Shown one piece after another: positions 45,339 through 55,000 of a stretch of 64,000 nucleotides of DNA. Position 1 is the first letter of the stretch, and every line of letters starts with the position of its first letter. Source of the DNA: Planctomycetota bacterium (GTDB lineage: Bacteria > Planctomycetota > Planctomycetia > Pirellulales > Pirellulaceae); NCBI GenBank assembly GCA_963204915.1, contig CAUJHS010000096.1, forward strand, positions 23,235 to 87,234, in the 5' to 3' direction. The notes below the pieces were generated by a model, which was not told where the DNA came from, did not search any database, and worked only from the letters and a program-made list of their open reading frames with translations. Made by a program: the position numbers and the translations under genes.

Positions 45339-45641
45339 CGCTTATCGCGGTGAGTCTTTACTGACAAACCGAACCAAGGGCGCACTACAAGTTGCGCATG
45401 TCGAACATAAACGTGCGAGAGAAGTGACCGGAATTCCGACCCTAAAAAAGGCGCTCGTCAAGGATGGGCCACGACACCACGTTACTAACCCTGTGGCGAG
45501 ACGCCGAAGCATAGGGATTGGCCGCACCACTCAAGGCGGGGTTTCTCGATTTGCTTTCTCAGCCTCATTCAACGGCGACGGCGAAGGAGTTTCTTCCATT
45601 TCTTTCGTGTGCGGAGCGCCCAACTGGCACTGACGGGGACC
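45339..45641. other. Intergenic region, no gene seen
   Basis: 303 bases between the sulfatase and the 30-codon minus-strand gene. Open frames are short, lack ribosome-binding sites and resemble no known protein. No strong hairpin was found. Confidence 0.5.
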
Positions 45642-45734
45642 TCACGTCGAGACGCCAAGCCTGGGGAGCACCACAAACCACAACAACATAAAACCGATAA
45701 ATATCACTGCCGACAGCCAATCATCCCAGTTCAT
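45642..45734 (-). CDS. 30-residue membrane microprotein
   Basis: A short frame with an unusually good ribosome-binding site: GAGGAGGGG 8 bases before the ATG. The product is MNWDDWLSAVIFIGFM followed by LLWFVVLPRLGVST. It has an acidic/aromatic N-terminus, one membrane helix and a basic C-terminus, as in known bacterial membrane microproteins. It lies 143 bases downstream of a small exported-protein gene on the same strand. Function is unknown, and expression is inferred only from the Shine-Dalgarno site and composition. Confidence 0.5.
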   Translation of the reverse strand: MNWDDWLSAVIFIGFMLLWFVVLPRLGVST

Positions 45735-45877
45735 TGGATCATCCCCTCCTCGGAAGAAGCACGATGCGATACCGGAACCCTCTTGCCAACTGAAAACTCA
45801 CAGCACTCAATTCGCCGTTTGTCAAACCGGCAGTTAACGGGAAAGCAACTATCGTACCGTTGCAACTGGTCCCTCAG

Positions 45878-46264
45878 TTAGGGCTCGCCTTCAACGCGTT
45901 CGACGTCGAAATTGTATTCGGCGCTCGAGTAGCTTTGCATCGCTTGCGGCCGGAATCGGACGCGCATGTTGGAATCGACATAAATCACGCCGGAAGAAAC
46001 CACTTCCTGCGTAACGTCGTCCCAGGCAATGAACACCCGATGTCCTTGCAGCATGCGGGGAATTAGCGCCTTTTCTCCGACGTCCAACTCCCTCAACGCG
46101 AAGGCTTCCGTTTCAAAACCGACAATTTTGACGCGAATCTCAACTCCTGTCTCGTTATAGATCCGGACCCGATGGGTTGTGTATTGCGGAAACTGGGCCA
46201 GCAGCAACGTCGGGACCGTGATCGCGCTTGCTGCAAACACCAATGCGAAAATGAACCGGCGCAT
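45878..46264 (-). CDS. Small exported beta-rich protein of unknown function
   Basis: A 128-residue protein with a signal peptide (FIFALVFAASAITVPTLLLA) and AAGGAG 8 bases before the ATG. The mature part shows regular beta strands (HRVRIYNETGVEIRVKIVGF, GHRVFIAWDDVTQEVVSSG, MRVRFRP), like small Ig- or C2-like domains. No family was recognised. It is 11 bases downstream of a membrane-protein gene and likely forms a two-gene operon with it. Confidence 0.75.
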   Translation of the reverse strand: MRRFIFALVFAASAITVPTLLLAQFPQYTTHRVRIYNETGVEIRVKIVGFETEAFALRELDVGEKALIPRMLQGHRVFIAWDDVTQEVVSSGVIYVDSNMRVRFRPQAMQSYSSAEYNFDVERVEGEP

Positions 46265-46275
46265 AATGTGTCTCC

Positions 46276-46770
46276 TTAGGAAGTTTGGACGACTTCAGCC
46301 ACAAACTCGGCCGGCTGCGCATCGCGCCGCGACGGCAGCATGGGAGCGACCTTTTGGAACAGGTCCGACTTCAGCGTGATGACGCCGATTTCCGGCTCGC
46401 CAATCGATAAGCGTACTGCGGTTTGCCAGTGCAGTCGGACTCGCTGTTCATGCCGAATCTCGTTCCAAGGAATCAATAGCGGCGCGTTGCCAAAAGCCCG
46501 CGCCGCGACGCCAGCGTCAACGTGTAGCCCGCCGGGGCTTATGATGACCGTAACGCATCGCTTATAGACCACCGCGCCAACTTGCACGGTTTGCCGGACG
46601 AAGCGTTGGCCGTCCGGAGTTCCTTGCGCGGCGAAGCGTTGGGCAAGCCGGCGCCATCCACCCCCTTGTCTCGCGAACAACCAATACGCCATAGCGACCA
46701 GCGCAAAGATCATACCCACGCCCGCCAGAACAACGGCGAAGAGCAAGATCGTCAGTTCGAGCGAGGACAT
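46276..46770 (-). CDS. Membrane-anchored protein with PH-like cytoplasmic domain
   Basis: A 164-residue protein; CAGGAGAG precedes its ATG. One N-terminal helix (ILLFAVVLAGVGMIFALVAM) anchors a soluble domain. The strand pattern YKRCVTVIISPGGLHVDAG, LLIPWNEIRHEQRV, VRLSIGEPEIGVITLKSDLF resembles bacterial PH-like domains, in which a small beta-barrel follows a membrane segment. Family assignment is tentative. First gene of a two-gene operon with the small exported protein. Confidence 0.65.
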   Translation of the reverse strand: MSSLELTILLFAVVLAGVGMIFALVAMAYWLFARQGGGWRRLAQRFAAQGTPDGQRFVRQTVQVGAVVYKRCVTVIISPGGLHVDAGVAARAFGNAPLLIPWNEIRHEQRVRLHWQTAVRLSIGEPEIGVITLKSDLFQKVAPMLPSRRDAQPAEFVAEVVQTS

Positions 46771-47237
46771 GGCGTCTCTCCTGCGGAAAGGCCGGGCAGA
46801 GCGCCGACATCCAGGTTGAACCGCTCAGGAACATCGCGGACACCGTCGAGGAAATCCGCGGGAACGTCCTGCACTCAGCGCCGGCTGATATGCGAAACGC
46901 GTCATCAATCCTCAAAGCAACTGCCATACCGGTCCGGGCGTCTGAGGGCAGAGGCCGCATCGACCACGTACTAACGGCCGAATTGCAGAAAATTCCCACG
47001 CGCCCTACCGCACAGAACGGCCGATTGGCCAGCATCCAGCACTTTTCTGAGCCGCGCGGTTTGGCACAGCGTTTGTTCCACTTCCGCCCACTTTCGCGAG
47101 CAGACGAAAACCGGGTCACGTCCCTTGTACCGATCTCTATTCGGTTCGCAAAGTTGAGGTGCCTACCGTGAAGTCCAATGTCCACCTTCTGCGAAATGCG
47201 GTGTCGGATGTTCGCCCGCAGCGTAAGAGCAGGAGCG
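46771..47237. other. Intergenic region, no gene supported
   Basis: 467 bases between the PH-like membrane protein start and the HD-Pnk gene end. A long minus-strand frame runs through here but lacks a start signal and any recognisable sequence, and it overlaps real genes at its 3' end. The promoter for the 46770-45878 pair must lie in the first part. Confidence 0.5.
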
Positions 47238-48362
47238 TTAACCGTTGCTCGCACTGGCGCTGACGACCAGGTCATGGCATTCCGCCCAGGTCGGCGGCTC
47301 GCATTTCGAAGCCAACTTGCGAATCACATTTTCAGGGACGGATCGGGTTCGCTGCTTGTTCTGTGCAAGCAAACGTTCCCAAGGCGGCTCAAGGTAGACC
47401 ATTTCAATCCGGGCTTGATAGTCAACGAATAAATCGAGCCATCGAGCGCGAGTTTGCCGCAAAAGGTTCGTCGCGTTGAAAGCGAACGACTCGCCGCGCC
47501 GCAAGAACTCGCGGCACCGTTCCCGTGCGTGTTGAACCACTTGGCCCTGATCGTCCGTGGGATCGGCGCCAAGCTCCTCGCGAATATCGTCCAGCGAAAC
47601 GACCGGCAGTTCGCTTCGATGGTGTTGCAACCATGTGTTCTTTCCGCACCCAGGCAAGCCCGACACGAGGGTCGCCTGGCAAGAGAATTGTTCGTGCGGA
47701 ACATAATGAAGGTTCGGATCCTGTTGGCGAAAAAACAGAAACCTTGCGTGCGCATTGGCGAAGGGATACGGCCGGGCATAGCAACCGGCCTCTTCGGCCA
47801 GCAACTTCCAGTAATGCAGATTCTCCTCAGGCCGCGTCATGGAATCCGTGTCACGGCCGCGCGTGTCGGCCAACGCGAATAAGTATAAAAGTCGATTGTC
47901 GATCAGCCAGGAGAGCCGCACGACTTCGTGCAGGGGCTCAGCGCGTTCCAGCAAGAAGGCGGGTCGGCCATGATAGCGGACCATGCGGGCGATTTCTTCA
48001 CGCGTTGTCAGCTCGCAGTCCAAGTCCCGCAGGATGGAGCGAACCACGTGCTCGCCCTTCACCGCATGTTTTGGCGACGTGATACGGCCCGTCTCAGGAT
48101 GGATCTCGGTCGTTAACGGCTTGGCGACATCGTGAAACAGCGCCGTAAACGTCAACACGCATTGTTCGTGCGCGGTCCGTTGCGGCCACTCGTCCAATTC
48201 AGCCAGTTGAGCCATTACCCGCTGGGTATGGGTCCAAACGTCGCCTTCGGAATGCCATTGCGAATCCTGAGCGCAGGCGGCCATCGCGGCACACCAGGGC
48301 TGGTCTTCGGCCCAAGCGATGATCGCCTCGTGCGATTCCTCTTTAAGTCGCCGCCAGTTCAT
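47238..48362 (-). CDS. HD-Pnk-type end-healing enzyme: HD phosphoesterase plus polynucleotide kinase
   Basis: A 374-residue two-domain protein. Residues 35-190 form an HD phosphohydrolase: His45, His77-Asp78 (LFHDVAKP), His105, His131 (RYHGRP) and Asp166 (ALADTRGRD). Residues 228-374 form a P-loop kinase: Walker [11 protein letters not shown] (235-244), the acceptor-side [23 protein letters not shown] and a lid region. This matches HD-Pnk enzymes such as that of Runella slithyformis, which remove 3'-phosphate or 2',3'-cyclic phosphate and phosphorylate 5'-OH ends, making them ready for ligation. The ATG overlaps the RNA-ligase stop (ATGA), so healing and sealing enzymes are made together. Confidence 0.9.
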   Translation of the reverse strand: MNWRRLKEESHEAIIAWAEDQPWCAAMAACAQDSQWHSEGDVWTHTQRVMAQLAELDEWPQRTAHEQCVLTFTALFHDVAKPLTTEIHPETGRITSPKHAVKGEHVVRSILRDLDCELTTREEIARMVRYHGRPAFLLERAEPLHEVVRLSWLIDNRLLYLFALADTRGRDTDSMTRPEENLHYWKLLAEEAGCYARPYPFANAHARFLFFRQQDPNLHYVPHEQFSCQATLVSGLPGCGKNTWLQHHRSELPVVSLDDIREELGADPTDDQGQVVQHARERCREFLRRGESFAFNATNLLRQTRARWLDLFVDYQARIEMVYLEPPWERLLAQNKQRTRSVPENVIRKLASKCEPPTWAECHDLVVSASASNG

Positions 48363-49099
48363 AGCCAGATATTCACGTCGTCGGTTAACTCGTTGGGCGT
48401 CATCGGCCGATGCTGCCAATGTTCGCTTTGTTTAATTTTCTCGACGAACTCCGGCCGCACGTATTTGGCCCGGCCGGTGACAACGCCGTTCGCTTCGGTG
48501 CGCAGGTACAATCCCTCCATCCGGTCGTCTTCCTGCTTTGTATGTGGATGCTCAAAGCGGCTGTCAAACCATGACGGCCCAATCAGGTCTTCCAACTCGC
48601 TTGGGTGAACAGCGCCTTGATGGATTACAGGGACGGTCTCAATGCGGCAGCCCTCCAGGAGCATGGTGCGCTGCTCTAAGTCGAGAAACGCCTGCTCTTG
48701 CTTATCGTAGATATCGAACTCGAAAAAATAATGCGGCAGACGGCGGTACCAAATCGAGTGCCGAGCGTAGACCCATTCTCCAAACAGAATGAAGCGATTT
48801 TCCAACCGTTCCTCCAACACGTGGCGTTTGACGGTGGTCCACTGCTTAAAAAGGTCATACTGGGGGTGCATGCCCTGGGTAATCTCATGGCCGCGGCACT
48901 GCAGCACAAGTCGCCCCTGATCGGAGAAATGGATGCCCACATTGGTGCCGTCAATTTTCTCCTCGACAATCAACGACGTGTCGCTAAGAAAGCGCACGGA
49001 TTCCGCTTCACCGAGATGTTTGTCATCGTCGGAGCCTTGCGACCCGAACAAGTGTGGCGTTCGGGGATACTTAACAAAATCGCCGTGAGAGGCGCCCAT
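48359..49099 (-). CDS. ATP-dependent RNA ligase (Rnl family)
   Basis: A 246-residue ligase with the covalent-nucleotidyltransferase core of the RNA_ligase family. Motif I is [10 protein letters not shown], with Lys48 as the AMP-bearing residue; [12 protein letters not shown] is the Ia region; [11 protein letters not shown] corresponds to motif [12 protein letters not shown] to motif IV, and [10 protein letters not shown] to motif V. There is no separate OB domain; the short C-terminus is helical ([10 protein letters not shown]). ATG at 49099 is used (TTG just upstream). It is the first gene of the end-healing/sealing operon and probably joins 3'-OH/5'-phosphate RNA ends made by the downstream HD-Pnk. 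Confidence 0.9.
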   Translation of the reverse strand: MGASHGDFVKYPRTPHLFGSQGSDDDKHLGEAESVRFLSDTSLIVEEKIDGTNVGIHFSDQGRLVLQCRGHEITQGMHPQYDLFKQWTTVKRHVLEERLENRFILFGEWVYARHSIWYRRLPHYFFEFDIYDKQEQAFLDLEQRTMLLEGCRIETVPVIHQGAVHPSELEDLIGPSWFDSRFEHPHTKQEDDRMEGLYLRTEANGVVTGRAKYVRPEFVEKIKQSEHWQHRPMTPNELTDDVNIWL

Positions 49100-49512
49100 C
49101 AATGCGTTCCAAGGAATGCGGGACTGCCGAATGCGGCAACTTCAGCGCGCGTTTTCTACCGTTTGCGCATCGCGCTTCGCGTAAAGACAGCAATCCGTTC
49201 CCAAGGTTCGGGAAAACTTCCTGCGGCAGGCCGAAATATCCCACCGTTTTCCTACAATACAATGCAACGATGCGATACCTGGCCTGCGGCGTGAACGGTT
49301 TGCTTTGCTGCTTCAAAGCCCGTAGGTTCGCCTCTTGGGCGTTTCCTGTTGTACCGCGCCCGAGTTGCGCGGCACGGCGAAATGGACGATTCCGCGCAGC
49401 TCGTTCTTGAAGTTGCGCGCGTAGTTCTTTACTTTCGACGGAGACGGCCGCGCGTTGCTTTGTTGAAGTTTGTTTCCGGCAGCGCTTGTACTTCTCCCAA
49501 CACGAGGCGACA
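49100..49512. promoter_or_regulatory. Divergent intergenic region between RNA-ligase/HD-Pnk operon and SWIM-ligase gene
   Basis: 413 bases holding the promoters of both divergent units. A TACAATACAAT stretch around 49254-49265 could supply a -10 on the plus strand. No clear operator palindrome was seen. No protein gene is supported here. Confidence 0.4.
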
Positions 49513-50526
49513 ATGCCCGACTTGAACGATGGCGAATCGGTCGAGATGAAAGGTTCCGCCCGGCAACCTTACGTTCTCAAAAACACCGGCGGCGTTTACT
49601 CCTGCACTTGCCCGGCGTGGCGCAATCAATCCGTCCCCATCGAACGTCGCACCTGTAAGCACTTGAGAAAGCTGCGCGGCGATGCGGCCGAGGAGGCGCG
49701 GATTGGCTCGGCCGGCGCCCCGGTCAAGGAGGCGAAGTCGGAAGGGGCGGCGCCTCCGCTGCTCCTTGCCCACGCCTGGGACAATCATCAAGACCTGACC
49801 GGTTGGTGGCTCAGTGAAAAGCTCGACGGCGTGCGGGCATTCTGGAATGGCCGGCAATTTCTTTCACGCCAAGGCAACGTATTTCATGCGCCCGAGTGGT
49901 ACACCGCCGGGCTTCCCGACTCGCCCTTGGATGGCGAGTTATGGCTCGACCGCAAAACGTTCCAACAGACCGTAAGTATCGTCCGGCGGCAGGACCAGCC
50001 GCCCACGTGGAAGAAAATCGCCTTCTTGGTGTTCGACGCGCCGGGACTTCAAGAGCCTTTCGAAACCCGGCAGAAGCACCTGAAGGACGTGTTTCGCAAA
50101 CAACCGCCGGACTATGCGAAGCTGCTACAGCAGGAGCGTTGCACGGGAATCGCCCACCTACGAGAAGAATTGACGCGGATCGAGTCGTTAGGGGGCGAAG
50201 GGCTGATGTTGCGCGAGCCCGGGTCGCTCTATGAAGCGGGCCGCTCCTCAACGCTGCTCAAAGTCAAAACGTTTCATGACGCCGAGGCCCGCGTGGTCGA
50301 TCACGTTCCTGGCCGCGGCCGACACAAGGGCCGTTTGGGAGCGCTCCTGGTCGAGTTGCCCGATGGAACGTCCTTCTCGGTAGGCACAGGTTTTTCCGAT
50401 GCGCAGCGAAACCATCCGCCGGCGATCGGCAGCACGATCACTTTCCGTTACCAAGAGCTGACCGACGGCGGCGTGCCTCGGTTTCCATCGTTTGTAAGGA
50501 TCTGTGATCCAAGCCAGGACGCGTGA
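49513..50526 (+). CDS. ATP-dependent DNA ligase with N-terminal SWIM zinc finger
   Basis: A 337-residue ligase. ATG at 49513 is 6 bases after GAGG. Residues 20-56 are a SWIM zinc finger (C31-x-C33 ... C48-x-H50, as SCTCPAWRN and RTCKHLRKL), a module that binds nucleic acid or protein. The adenylation domain runs from about 83: SEKLDGVRAF (Lys103), FLSRQGNVFHAP, LDGELWLD, AFLVFDAPG, GEGLMLREP and LLKVKTF. An OB domain follows (VVDHVPGRGRHKGRLGALLV), with the motif VI-like end PRFPSFVRI. The minimal ligase part resembles the Chlorella virus/Lig-type nick sealers. It is divergent from the HD-Pnk/RNA-ligase pair, which suggests a shared repair role. Confidence 0.9.
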   Translation: MPDLNDGESVEMKGSARQPYVLKNTGGVYSCTCPAWRNQSVPIERRTCKHLRKLRGDAAEEARIGSAGAPVKEAKSEGAAPPLLLAHAWDNHQDLTGWWLSEKLDGVRAFWNGRQFLSRQGNVFHAPEWYTAGLPDSPLDGELWLDRKTFQQTVSIVRRQDQPPTWKKIAFLVFDAPGLQEPFETRQKHLKDVFRKQPPDYAKLLQQERCTGIAHLREELTRIESLGGEGLMLREPGSLYEAGRSSTLLKVKTFHDAEARVVDHVPGRGRHKGRLGALLVELPDGTSFSVGTGFSDAQRNHPPAIGSTITFRYQELTDGGVPRFPSFVRICDPSQDA

Positions 50527-50554
50527 TCCGTCGAGATCGCTTTGCCGCGACGGA
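50527..50554. terminator. Hairpin between convergent genes
   Basis: TCCGTCG pairs perfectly with CGACGGA around a 14-base loop, directly after the SWIM-ligase stop and 12 bases before the end of the convergent DUF1501 gene. No U tract; likely a two-way terminator by position. Confidence 0.45.
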
Positions 50555-50565
50555 CCAAGGTCCCG

Positions 50566-52032
50566 TTACGCGAGAACGCCGCGGACCACGCGCCCAGCCA
50601 CGTCGGTCAAGCTTTCTTGTCGTCCCTGATGGAAGTACGTCAACCGTTCGTGGTTGAGTCCCAGCAAGAGCAGGATCGTGGCGTGTAAATCGTGGAGATG
50701 AACGCGATCGGTGACCGCCTCAAAGCCGAACTCGTCGGTAGCGCCGTATTGCACGCCGCCGCGTACGCCGCCGCCAGCGAGCCACATGGTAAACCCGTAG
50801 GGGTTGTGATTGCGGCCTGGAGCGCCCGGCCCTTCGCTAAAGGGCATTCGGCCGAACTCGCCACCCCAAACGATCAAGGTTGACTCCAGCAGCCCGCGTT
50901 GTTTTAGGTCGGTCAACAGGGCGGCAATAGGTTGATCGACCTCGGCGCCATGGCGACCGTGGTTTTTCTCGACACTTTCGTGCGCGTCCCACGTTTCCTC
51001 AAGGTGGCCGCCGCCGGAATACAGCTGTACGAACCGCACGCCCCGCTCGACCAGCCGCCGCGCCACAAGACAGTTGCGGCCGAATTCGTCGGTCGGCGAT
51101 TTCCCTACCCCGTACAAGTCCAACGTGGTTTGCGTCTCTTGAGATAAATCGACCGCCTCAGGAGCTTCCGCCTGCATGCGATACGCTAATTCGTACGTCG
51201 AGATGCGTGCGGCCAACTCCTCGCCCCCGGGACGTTCCGCCAAATGCTGGGCGTTCAATTGGGCAAGCAGGTCCAATTGCTCGCGCTGCGCCTCGCGAGA
51301 GAGGTAACTCGGGCCGCGCAAATCAAGAATCGGATCGCCCGACGGCCGAAACAACGTCCCTTGATACGCCGCCGACATAAAACCGCTCGACCAATTCGGT
51401 TGACCGCCAATCGGGCCGCCGCGCTTGTCGAGAATAACGACATAGCCCGGCAAACTCTGATTCTCGGTGCCCAGGCCGTAAACACACCAGGCCCCCAGCG
51501 ACGGCCGGCCGATAAATGTTTTGCCCGTGTTCATCGCCACCAATGCAGAACCGTGGGCGTGACTGTCGGTATGGCAGGAGTTAATCACGGCCAACTTATC
51601 GGCGTGCTTGCGCACCTCCGGGAAATAATCCGAGACCAATAACCCGCTTTCGCCGCCAGGGCGAAACTTGCGAAACGCGGGCGTGAGATAGCCCACTTTC
51701 CGGCCGCCCGAATTGATGTAGTTTTTCCCTTCCGGCAAAGGTTGCCCTGCGTACTTTTCCAGTGCGGGTTTATAGTCGAAAGTATCCACCTGGCTGGGCG
51801 CGCCGTTCATCATCAGGAAGATGCACGAAGTCGCTTTGGCCGGAAAGTGCGCCGGTTGGGGCGCCAGCGGCGAAGCGCCGGTTGGCCGCCCTTCGGCCGC
51901 TGCGGCTTGCCGAGCGAAAAAGCCGTCATCCTCCAACAACGAGGCTAACGCGAGGCCGGTAAACCCCGCCCCCATTTCCCAGACGAATTCTCGACGGGTC
52001 ACACCGCAAGGAAAACGAGAGAGTTGTGACAT
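50566..52032 (-). CDS. Tat-exported DUF1501 protein, partner of the DUF1553/LamG cytochrome-domain protein
   Basis: A 488-residue DUF1501 protein. ATG at 52032 places the twin-arginine motif (TRREFVWEMGAGFTGLALA) near the N-terminus; the longer frame starting with TTG at 52098 does not. Blocks: CIFLMMNGAPSQVDTFDYKP, CHTDSHAHGSALVAMNTG, GLGTENQSLPGYVVI, FVQLYSGGGHLEETWDAHE, LIVWGGEFGRMP, HDLHATILLLLGLNHERLTY. It is 62 bases downstream of its cytochrome-domain partner. Function is unproven. Confidence 0.92.
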   Translation of the reverse strand: MSQLSRFPCGVTRREFVWEMGAGFTGLALASLLEDDGFFARQAAAAEGRPTGASPLAPQPAHFPAKATSCIFLMMNGAPSQVDTFDYKPALEKYAGQPLPEGKNYINSGGRKVGYLTPAFRKFRPGGESGLLVSDYFPEVRKHADKLAVINSCHTDSHAHGSALVAMNTGKTFIGRPSLGAWCVYGLGTENQSLPGYVVILDKRGGPIGGQPNWSSGFMSAAYQGTLFRPSGDPILDLRGPSYLSREAQREQLDLLAQLNAQHLAERPGGEELAARISTYELAYRMQAEAPEAVDLSQETQTTLDLYGVGKSPTDEFGRNCLVARRLVERGVRFVQLYSGGGHLEETWDAHESVEKNHGRHGAEVDQPIAALLTDLKQRGLLESTLIVWGGEFGRMPFSEGPGAPGRNHNPYGFTMWLAGGGVRGGVQYGATDEFGFEAVTDRVHLHDLHATILLLLGLNHERLTYFHQGRQESLTDVAGRVVRGVLA

Positions 52033-52094
52033 ACCACCACGCCAGGGAAAGTGACGATGAGCGAACCAAATTGACGAAACGACCACACGTTCGT

Positions 52095-55000
52095 TCAATC
52101 AACGTACAAGAACTCATTCGTGTTGAATAACGTAAGACACAACGACGCCCAGGCCAGCGTTTCGGCGTCAGGCGGCTTGTGGGGCGTCACTTCAGGACGA
52201 GGCAAACCGTATTTGACCGTCAGGTAATGCTCAACGTGCTTGCGTTCCGCTTCCGACAATTCCCGGTCGAACACGAGCAGTTCGGCCAGATCGCCGGTCC
52301 AGTATTCGCCATTGATGTTCCCTTGTTGGCCGAGGACCCACGGCGTATCGAGCCGCCGGTCGGACAACGGCGCGCCGAGCGAGGCAAGCCGCACTCCCTG
52401 TTGATAAACCGCAGCATCCTGTGATCCGCTGACCGCAGTGAACAAAAACGGTCGTTCGCGGTCGGCAATTTCCCCGGCCGATGCAAATTGGTCTGACAGA
52501 CGAACCGTTCGCTCTCCAGCGAGCCCAAGGAAAATCGAACGAGTCGAGTTGCCATCTTTGCCGCTCCAGTTCGAGAGGAGCGTACGATGCCCCGGCGAAC
52601 CTCGATCGGAAACAACGGCGAAGATCGTGAAATACGGGCCAGACAGTAAAGTCCCCGCGAGGTTCAAGAAGCGAGCGTCCCCGTGAAAACGCACTACGGG
52701 TAGCCCTTGTAACGCGTTCGCGACCAGCCGCGGTCTGTGCTCGAGCGCGGCTTGCGTCGCATGAGCGGCCCTGGACGATTGATCGGTCCACCGGCTGACT
52801 CGCCCCTGCGCGTCCACTTCAACTCCGAGATCGGCGCGAAGGTGAAGCGTCAGTGCTTCGGTCACCTTGAACGCCGTGGGAAGTTTGCTTGAGGGCGCAT
52901 GGGACAAGCGTGTGGGGTCTTGCTCCATCGTGGCAAAGCGATGCTGTTGCCGCTTCACATGCTCCATCGCTAAGCGTTCCTCCAGCGAATTCGGCCCTCG
53001 GCCTAAGACGGCGCGCCAGATGGACGTGATTCTACCTTGCGCCGTATTCGAAACTTCGAGCGTGCGGCGGGCCAGTTCTAGTGCCCGATCATGGCTAAAT
53101 TGGTTATTCAACAAGGCCAAGGCCTGCGGAGCCACGGTGGTGACATCGCGCTGCCCGCAGGGAAGCGTCGTGTCGGAGAAATCGAAAGCGGTCATCATCG
53201 GCGGCAACAAACTGCGTTGCGTAAACGTGTACAGACTGCGGCGACGCTGTTCTGCGGACGGCGACGATCGCCATGCCGATGCTTTGCGCGATAAACCGTC
53301 CAGCGCTTCGGGGCTGATCGACGGGCGGAAGCTGGGCCCGCCGAGGCGCCGATCCAATTCTCCTGAAGCGGCCAAGAGCGAATCGCGAAGCGTTTCGGCA
53401 TCCACCCGGCGACGTTCGGCTCGCCACCACAGTCGATTGTTCGGATCGCGTTGATGATACTCCTGGTGCTGTGGATGAAGCGAGGATTGGCGGTACAGCG
53501 CCGAGGTCGCAATCAACCGGTGCAGCGGTTTGAGCTGCCAGCCGTGACGGACGAATTCCGCGGTCAGCCAGTCGAGCAATTCCGGGTGCGTAGGACGTTC
53601 GCCCGTAAACCCGAAGTTATCGGGCGAGCGAACCAGCCCTTGACCCATGTGGTGCTGGAAGACTCGGTTGACGATGACGCGCGCCGTCAGCGGGTTTTGT
53701 GGATCGGCAATCCACCGCGCCAGCTGCAAACGGCGGCCTGCGGTTTTCGCACCTGCTGCGGGCGGAGCGAATTCACAGAACAAATTTGGTGCGAACGACA
53801 GTGACGCCGCCGCGACCGCTTGCTGGGGATGATTCCGCTCGCCATTTTTCAACAAATGCAACGGCTCCGGCGAAATGGTCACATCGGTCCATCCGAGAAT
53901 CGCTTGGTATCCCAGTTCCTGTTCCGTAGGACCGCCCAACAGTTTGCGGTCGCGCGGCTCAATGGGCCCGGACCAGAACGCCGCCGCCATGCGATAATAA
54001 TCGACTTGCGGTATCGGATCGAACTTGTGGTCGTGACAACGCGCACACTTCACCGTCAATCCTAGAAATGCAGACGCGGTGGCGTGCACTAGGTCCTCCA
54101 ACCGTTCGTACTTGTAGTCTTGCGGGTCGTTCGGCTCGTCGTTCCAGGTTCCCAGGCGCAAGAAACCGGTTGCAATGGTTGATTGCTCGCTTCGGTTCTC
54201 AAGTTCATCCCCCGCGAGCTGGGCGACGATAAATTGATCGTACGGCATATCTGCGTTCAACGCCTGAACGACCCAGTCTCGATATTTCCAAGCGAACGGC
54301 TTTTCCTGGTCACGTTCGTAGCCGCTTGTTTCGGCAAAGCGAACGACGTCAAGCCAGTGGCGCGCCCAACGTTCGCCGTAATGCGGCGAGTCGAGTAACT
54401 GGTCGACGAGCCGTTCGTAGGCGTCGTCTGAAGGATTCTCGACGAAGGCTTCGATTACTTCGGCCGTGGGCGGCAGCCCAATCAAGTCAAGATACACGCG
54501 ACGCGCCAAGACCTCGGGGCGTGCCGGAGGCGCGGGAGTCAAGCCGTTTTCATTAAGCCGCTGTAACCAAAACGCATCGACAGGGTTCAAGCCGCGCGAC
54601 GGATCGACGATTGGCGGTGGTGTAATTCGCTGCACCGGTTGAAGCGACCACCAGTCGCGCCCGGCGCGCATGTCGGACGTGCGTTCGTAAAGCTCAAGCA
54701 CGCGACCTTGCGGCCAGACGGCGCCTTGAGCGATCCACCGGCGAAGAATGTCAATTTCCGGCTCCGGCAGGTTTTGGGCGACGCCGCGCTTCTCGGGCGG
54801 CATTTCGCCCGCGATGACCCGGTCCAACAGCAGACTTGCTTCCGGTTTGCCGGGAGCAAGAGCTTCGCCGCTGTCGCCTCCTGTCAGTGCTCGATCGCCT
54901 CGCGACAGCGCCAACCCGCCGGAGGCGGAAGACTCTTGATGGCACTCCAAACAACGGCGAACCAGGAGAGGCGCGACATCATGTTCGAAGTCGACCGGCG

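Noticed and set aside
46562..47275. 237-codon minus-strand frame across the gap between the PH-like protein and HD-Pnk genes
   Set aside because: Overlaps two supported genes and has no coding character.
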